Of a stretch of 64,000 bases of DNA, positions 59,392-64,000 are shown in pieces (positions within the stretch are counted from its first letter, which is position 1; every line of letters begins with the position of its first letter). The DNA is from JAFGVL01 sp963662245 (GTDB lineage Bacteria; Bacteroidota; Bacteroidia; Bacteroidales; Paludibacteraceae). The stretch spans positions 1 through 64,000 of the forward strand of contig CAXXVQ010000010.1 in NCBI GenBank assembly GCA_963662245.2, read 5' to 3'. A program made the position numbers and the translations under genes. Below the pieces are notes generated by a model. The model saw only the letters and a program-made list of their open reading frames with translations, did not search any database and was not told where the DNA came from.

Positions 59392-60525
59392 ATGACTCGC
59401 AAACTCTACATAATAGACACAACTCTACGAGATGGAGAACAAGCACCGGGAGTAGTTTTTAGCATTGAAGACAAGCTAAAGATTGCTACATTGCTTGACC
59501 AAGCTCGAGTGCCTGAAGTGGAGATTGGGACACCAGCAATGGGATTACAAGAACGCAGTGATATGCGTATCATTTGCAACCATAAGTTTAGATTTAAAAC
59601 TTTAGCATGGTGCCGAGCTACGAGAGAAGATATTGATGCAGCCGAAGATACAGGTTGTGATGGTGTTAGTATCTCATTCCCAACATCTAAGATTCATTTA
59701 AAAGCCATGGGCAAAAATGAAAAATGGGTCTTAAATAATGTAAAACAAATTCTGTCTTATGCATTTGACCGCTTTTCATATATAGCGGTAGGAGCACAAG
59801 ACGCTTCTAGATCAGAGCTCTCTTTCTTGTTCGATTTTATAGAGCAAGCGCAAGTAGTAGGTGCGCGGCGGGTAAGGATTGCCGATACAGTCGGCATCCT
59901 GAACCCGTTTACTACCACTTCTTTAATCCAAAATGTGCGCAAATACTGCCCCGATCTTCCTGTTGCTTTTCATGCTCATAATGACCTTGGTATGGCCGTA
60001 GCAAATACTATTGCTGCTTTTGAAGCTGGTGCTTATGCAGCGGATGTTACTGTTAATGGTATAGGTGAAAGAGCTGGTAATGCTGCTTTAGAAGAGCTAG
60101 TTATGGCTTTAGATCTTAGTATGAAAAAGCCATGTGGAATTAAAACAGAACTTCTTAATAAATTATCACATACCGTTGCAGATTTGTCTGGCAGAAAATT
60201 ACATGAAAGTAAACCAATCTCTGGAGAATATGTACTTAGCCATAAATCTGGTATACACACGCGTAGTTTACTAAAAGACAGAAAATCGTATCAAATTATT
60301 GATGCAAAGAAAATTGGTGCAAAAGAACAAGAATTCATATTTGGCAAACATAGTGGGAGAGGAACCATCAAAAACTTCTTTGAACGCAAAGGTGTCAACA
60401 TTAGTGATGAGCAAATAGAATGGATTATTGATTATGTAAAGCAATATGCTACCATATTCAAAAGAGAAATAATTGACGAGGAACTTTTACGCATTTATCA
60501 ATATTTGTGTAAAAATTCCAAGTAA
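59392..60525 (+). CDS. nifV: Homocitrate synthase NifV
   Basis: The 377-residue enzyme has the HMGL/isopropylmalate-synthase start IIDTTLRDGEQAPGVVF, the metal-site motif FHAHNDLGMAVANTIAAFEAGA and TVNGIGERAGNAALEE. It condenses acetyl-CoA with 2-oxoglutarate to homocitrate, the organic ligand of FeMo-co. It ends the nifN-nifB-fdx-nifV operon and is convergent with the next gene at only 6 nt. Confidence 0.94.
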   Translation: MTRKLYIIDTTLRDGEQAPGVVFSIEDKLKIATLLDQARVPEVEIGTPAMGLQERSDMRIICNHKFRFKTLAWCRATREDIDAAEDTGCDGVSISFPTSKIHLKAMGKNEKWVLNNVKQILSYAFDRFSYIAVGAQDASRSELSFLFDFIEQAQVVGARRVRIADTVGILNPFTTTSLIQNVRKYCPDLPVAFHAHNDLGMAVANTIAAFEAGAYAADVTVNGIGERAGNAALEELVMALDLSMKKPCGIKTELLNKLSHTVADLSGRKLHESKPISGEYVLSHKSGIHTRSLLKDRKSYQIIDAKKIGAKEQEFIFGKHSGRGTIKNFFERKGVNISDEQIEWIIDYVKQYATIFKREIIDEELLRIYQYLCKNSK

Positions 60526-60531
60526 AATATG

Positions 60532-60984
60532 TTAATATATATATTGAGGATTTTTATACAACTCTGTAGCTATTTCTTTAATTAATGATACAGGGATATC
60601 TCTTCCAATTTCTTTTATAATCTCTTCTATTGATTTACATACATGATATTCTTGAGGTAACATAAACTGATACTTCTCAAATAGCTTTGTGTATATATGA
60701 TTATTGGCTGTTTCTGCTAACACATAAACTTTCCTGTCTGCTGTAATTTTATTTACATTATCTGCCATAAATTGAGCATAATCAGCAACCTCTGACACCA
60801 AACCATCAAGAACCAATTCTTTACACAAACCGATAAGATCATAATTGGGGTTAAAATTCTTATCATTACCTTGTTTCTTCTTAAACTCTTTATAATACTC
60901 TAAGGTCAAACAACCTGAACAGACTTCAATAACGACCTTATATTCATGCAATACTGCATAACCAACTTTTAAATTATTATACAT
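60532..60984 (-). CDS. Small STAS/SpoIIAA-like paralogue 1
   Basis: The 150-residue protein has VGYAVLHEYKVVIEVCSGCLTLEYYKEFKKKQ, NPNYDLIGLCKELVLDGLVSEVADY and EYHVCKSIEEIIKEI. The pattern (strand, helix with 'pDxx' loop, strand, helix) recalls the SpoIIAA/STAS-like fold. It is the most divergent of four neighbours sharing that plan. Function unknown. Confidence 0.6.
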   Translation of the reverse strand: MYNNLKVGYAVLHEYKVVIEVCSGCLTLEYYKEFKKKQGNDKNFNPNYDLIGLCKELVLDGLVSEVADYAQFMADNVNKITADRKVYVLAETANNHIYTKLFEKYQFMLPQEYHVCKSIEEIIKEIGRDIPVSLIKEIATELYKNPQYIY

Positions 60985-61058
60985 GATTATCTATTCATTA
61001 ACATTTGTGTAAAAATATAAAAAAAATGTAGAAAATTTATTTTCAAGGTGTTTATACT

Positions 61059-61508
61059 TTATTGCTGAATATTTAATAAGATTTTTTGAATCATCTGCTC
61101 AATTTCAGTTTTAAAATAGTGTTTATTTATATGCAAAATTCCTTTTTCAAGAGAATCTGTAAAGTATAAACCAAAATCAGATGATTTTAATTGCTTAAAT
61201 AAACTAGAAATATATGCAAATTGATTAGGCGTTTGAAAAACAGAAACAGCTATTTTATCTTTTGAACTAATAAAGTTATATTCTTTAAGGAAAAGAACAT
61301 ATTCACTTATTTCAGAGATCAATCCATTAAACTCCGAATCTATATGAACCGACAATATATCGTACTCCTTTGAATATTCGTTATCCCCAAGTTGTACCAG
61401 TTTAAATTGCTCCATTAATTTCAAGTTAATAGATCCTGTTATAACTTCAATTACCAGCCTCTCCTCTGGATACACATGATAACCATAGGTTTTATTTACA
61501 ATATACAT
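61059..61508 (-). CDS. Small STAS/SpoIIAA-like paralogue 2
   Basis: The 149-residue protein starts MYIVNKTYGYHVYPEERLVIEVITGSINLKLMEQFK and continues EYSKEYDILSVHIDSEFNGLISEI and FGLYFTDSLEKGILHIN. The layout matches paralogue 1. It has its own upstream region, so the paralogues may be separately regulated. Confidence 0.6.
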   Translation of the reverse strand: MYIVNKTYGYHVYPEERLVIEVITGSINLKLMEQFKLVQLGDNEYSKEYDILSVHIDSEFNGLISEISEYVLFLKEYNFISSKDKIAVSVFQTPNQFAYISSLFKQLKSSDFGLYFTDSLEKGILHINKHYFKTEIEQMIQKILLNIQQ

Positions 61509-61741
61509 TAGATAATGTGTTAATTGTTAAATTGTAAAGCTAATAAGAAATATTAGTTCCTAGAAAAATAAAAAGTAGGATGTCGATTATATAAAATAGA
61601 AAGATAAGTAGATAAGTTCGTACATGAAAAAGAAAAATCACACTTCTTAAGTAATGATATTTTAACATTTAAAAAAGAAATATAAAAAAACTTATAAGGA
61701 ATAACAGATGCCTCACAATAAGAAGGTGTATAAAATACACT

Positions 61742-62212
61742 TTATGATACTAATTTATGCTCCACTTTTGCTTCTTCAATAATTCTTTTAAAAGAACTAG
61801 TTAACTCAGATTTTTCAATCCAATTTAAAGCACTTTTAAGACTCTTGAAAAACTTAATATCTAAATTTAGTTTAGATTGATTTGCCCGTAATATTGTAGA
61901 AAATAACTGACAATAAGTAGGACTAAGAATTAAAGCTAATTTTCGGCCTTTACCTGGGATAGAGTTAAAGTAGTCAACAAAACGCGGAATTTCTATAAGA
62001 GATAATATAATATCAGTATCTCTTAAGTCAGCTACCATATTATATTCTTCAGAGTATTCAGGATCTGCAATTAAGTAGTTATTATAGCTAATGAGATTCT
62101 GTAAAGTTACTTGTCCATCAATATCTTCAAATATTAGCTTGTCAAATTTGAAAATATTATAACTTGCATTCATCGTCATACTTTCGTCTGTAGTTAAGTA
62201 ATGTTTTCTCAT
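61742..62212 (-). CDS. Small STAS/SpoIIAA-like paralogue 3
   Basis: The 156-residue protein (NASYNIFKFDKLIFEDIDGQVTLQNL, DPEYSEEYNMVADLRDTDIILSL, SKLNLDIKFFKSLKSALNWI, ending EHKLVS) is very similar to paralogue 4, so a recent duplication is likely. A TAGATTTG -7-like element lies about 25 nt upstream, and a block GGCTCTTCGC at 62301 is shared with the upstream region of paralogue 4. Confidence 0.65.
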   Translation of the reverse strand: MRKHYLTTDESMTMNASYNIFKFDKLIFEDIDGQVTLQNLISYNNYLIADPEYSEEYNMVADLRDTDIILSLIEIPRFVDYFNSIPGKGRKLALILSPTYCQLFSTILRANQSKLNLDIKFFKSLKSALNWIEKSELTSSFKRIIEEAKVEHKLVS

Positions 62213-62432
62213 ATAATCTTGTGTTATTTAGTCAAATCTACTATCTATAACAAAGATTGTTTAAGAATGTTCGAAAATGTATTTTAAAACATAAATAGAA
62301 GGCTCTTCGCAAGCTGAAAATACAAGATAATTAACTTTAAGTAACTTAATTTCAATTATTTAAAATTACTTTTTTAAAAAAAACCTTAGTATAATTCTAA
62401 GGTATAGTTCTATTTTTAAATAAAATATTAGA

Positions 62433-62912
62433 TTATGAAACAAGCTGATGCTCTGCTCTAGCTTCATTTAGAATTTCATTAAATGAACCTGATAATTCTG
62501 TTTTGCCTAGCCAACTTAATGCACTCTTTATGCTTTTACAAAACTTAACATCAATATTTAACTTAGACTTATTTGCAGCTAACATTGTTGAAAATAGCTG
62601 GCAAAATACGGGGCTAAATACACATACAATCTTTTTTCCTTTCTCTGCTGGGATGCTATTAAAGTAATCTACAAATTTGTTGACATCAGCAAATGAAAGA
62701 ATAATCTCAGCAGCTCTTAAGTCCACTAATGCATCCTGACAATTCCGAAATTCTGGGTCTGCAAACTGATAACTATCATAATTCTTAATATTTTGTATAG
62801 TTATTTGACCATCAAATATTTTAAAAATAAGATTTTCATCTTTAAATATTCGGTAACTAGCATTCATTATTTTGTCACCATCTACTGATAAATAGTGCTT
62901 TCTCATACGCAA
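62433..62912 (-). CDS. Small STAS/SpoIIAA-like paralogue 4
   Basis: The 159-residue protein (NASYRIFKDENLIFKIFDGQITIQNI, DPEFRNCQDALVDLRAAEIILSF, FVDYFNSIPAEKGKKIVCVFSPVFCQLFSTMLAANKSKLNIDVKF, ending EHQLVS) is the closest relative of paralogue 3. The predicted STAS-like fold suggests a signalling or anti-anti-sigma type role, but no phosphorylatable Ser motif is evident. The 320-bp upstream region holds only the shared GGCTCTTCGC block (about 63009) and a terminator. Confidence 0.65.
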   Translation of the reverse strand: MRMRKHYLSVDGDKIMNASYRIFKDENLIFKIFDGQITIQNIKNYDSYQFADPEFRNCQDALVDLRAAEIILSFADVNKFVDYFNSIPAEKGKKIVCVFSPVFCQLFSTMLAANKSKLNIDVKFCKSIKSALSWLGKTELSGSFNEILNEARAEHQLVS

Positions 62913-63186
62913 AAAATTAAATCAAATTAGTTAAACCTGCTTTTCAATAATATAAACACTGAAAAGGTTTGATAAATTTCGAAAAAATATTTTACATAAC
63001 AAAATAGAGGCTCTTCGCAGTCTAAAAATAGGCAGTTTTCACTACTATATATATCATCAAAACTTAAGGCAGAAACTTATTTATCAATCATTTAACAAAA
63101 TTTGCACAAATGTTTTTTACAGATCGTTTTTTTATAAAAAACACTAATTTCAGGGGGAGAATTTGCAAAAATTCATCAAGACAAAA

Positions 63187-63212
63187 AAGGCCACCCAGAG
63201 TAGGGTAGCCTT
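63187..63212 (-). terminator. Terminator after the carboxylase gene
   Basis: AAGGCCACCC and GGGTAGCCTT pair across AGAGTA with one mismatch; on the minus strand a T run follows past the stop at 63233. Confidence 0.8.
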
Positions 63213-63232
63213 AAAAGTATAGAGAATATTGT

Positions 63233-64000
63233 TTACAATGGAATATTTCCGTGTTTCTTAGCCGGATTACTTCTAATTTTTGTTTGAGCCATATCTAAAG
63301 CTTGAATAATCTTGTAACGAGTTTGTTGTGGAAGAATAATTTCATCAACATAACCTAATTCAGCAGCACGATATGGATTAGAGAATTTAGCTTCATATTC
63401 AGCTAAAGCTTGTGCTTTTTCTTCTTCAGATTTATTACGATAAAGAATGTTTACAGCACCTGCAGCACCCATTACAGCAATTTCAGCACTAGGGTAGGCA
63501 AAGTTCACATCTGAACCAGTGTGTTTACTTGACATAACAATGTATGCACCACCGTATGCTTTACGAGTAATCACAGTTATTTTAGGCACAGTCGCTTCTA
63601 CAAACGCATAAACAATCTTAGCCCCATGACGAATAATACCATTATGCTCTTGATTAGTTCCCGGAAGGAATCCCGGTACATCTTCAAAAGTAATTAATGG
63701 AATATTAAAGCAGTCGCAGAAACGGATAAAACGAGCGGCCTTATCTGAAGCATCAATATCTAGAACTCCTGCAAGATATGCAGGTTGGTTTGCTACAACA
63801 CCTACAGTTTTTCCACCCATACGAGCAAAACCAACTACAATATTTTGAGCAAATAATGGCATTACTTCAAAGAAATACTTGTCATCAACTACTTCTTCGA
63901 TAAGTTCTTTAATGTCATATGGTTTATTTGGATCAGCAGGAACGATGTCATTTAATTTTACATCTTCACGCATAATATCATCCATAGAAGGGACAACAGG
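63233..64000 (-). CDS. Acyl-CoA carboxylase / methylmalonyl-CoA decarboxylase carboxyltransferase subunit (3' part)
   Basis: About 256 C-terminal residues are present; the frame is open to the window edge (PVVPSM precedes MDDIM). Landmarks are VVGFARMGGKTVGVVANQP, IRFCDCFNIPLITFEDVPGFLPG, HGAKIVYAFVEATVPKITVITRKAYGGAYIVMSSKH and the terminal AKKHGNIPL. This is the propionyl-CoA carboxylase beta / MmdA family. In anaerobic Bacteroidota it serves the succinate-propionate pathway. Confidence 0.92.
   Translation of the reverse strand, partial: PVVPSMDDIMREDVKLNDIVPADPNKPYDIKELIEEVVDDKYFFEVMPLFAQNIVVGFARMGGKTVGVVANQPAYLAGVLDIDASDKAARFIRFCDCFNIPLITFEDVPGFLPGTNQEHNGIIRHGAKIVYAFVEATVPKITVITRKAYGGAYIVMSSKHTGSDVNFAYPSAEIAVMGAAGAVNILYRNKSEEEKAQALAEYEAKFSNPYRAAELGYVDEIILPQQTRYKIIQALDMAQTKIRSNPAKKHGNIPL

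Noticed and set aside
1..64000. CRISPR arrays and rRNA genes
   Set aside because: No regularly spaced 25-40 bp direct repeats and no rRNA-like sequence were seen; the octamer arrays have no spacers.

Overview
The window is chromosomal DNA of a low-GC, diazotrophic member of the Bacteroidota. The evidence is several secreted proteins with type IX secretion (T9SS) C-terminal sorting domains, promoters of the TTTG-N19-TAnnTTTG type, AT-rich leaders mostly lacking Shine-Dalgarno sequences, and a full set of nitrogenase cofactor genes. An acyl-CoA carboxylase / methylmalonyl-CoA decarboxylase type gene at the right edge would fit a propionate-forming anaerobe. The species cannot be named from the sequence alone.

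Layout: (1) 1-963 is the 3' part of nifE, closed by a terminator. (2) 1.3-10.5 kb holds envelope genes: two beta-helix proteins and a repeat/PKD/T9SS protein in one operon, a small K+ channel, a 964-residue T9SS protein, an AraC regulator and a GNAT acetyltransferase. (3) 10.5-17.3 kb is a regulation and molybdenum block: nifA, trmO, molbindin, a ModE-type regulator, a porin and modABC. It supplies Mo for nitrogenase. (4) 17,528-51,229 is a 33.7-kb Mu-like transposable prophage inserted in a rhuM-type ORF. The two halves of that ORF (51,286-51,230 and 17,527-17,316, minus strand) rejoin in frame across a 5-bp TAGCA duplication. (5) 51.4-55.6 kb is host: an outer-membrane barrel protein, a RibD/DHFR-like reductase, a peroxiredoxin, and a TPM-TPM-LemA operon. 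(6) 55.9-60.5 kb resumes nif: nifN, nifB, a [2Fe-2S] ferredoxin and nifV. (7) 60.5-62.9 kb has four small paralogous proteins in a row, followed by the carboxylase gene running off the window.

The prophage has three transcription blocks. The early block (minus strand, about 50.1 to 40.7 kb) carries an antirepressor-like protein, a Ner-like protein, MuA, MuB, GemA, DUF3164, DUF4494 and small proteins. It faces a divergent repressor gene. The late genes are split into two divergent arms from a bidirectional promoter near 26.0 kb: a minus arm (terminases, gp36-like protein, portal-MuF-nuclease fusion, tape measure, gpG, tail terminator candidate) and a plus arm (protease/scaffold, capsid, sheath, tube, frameshifted chaperone, baseplate, lysis, fibre, DNA methylase). 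The plus arm converges on the early block at a shared terminator.

The most unusual observation is three tRNA-like elements in the early operon, each starting 0 to 7 nt after a stop codon. Two are mini-elements with only an acceptor stem and a T-arm, and they show compensatory base changes between copies. The third is a 93-nt tRNA-like sequence with an encoded 3' CCA just upstream of the transposase gene. Other points of note are a -1 frameshift site in the tail chaperone, a portal-MuF-toxin-like fusion, a u-spanin candidate, the split nif cluster, and octamer-based intercistronic repeats inside the nif and mod operons.
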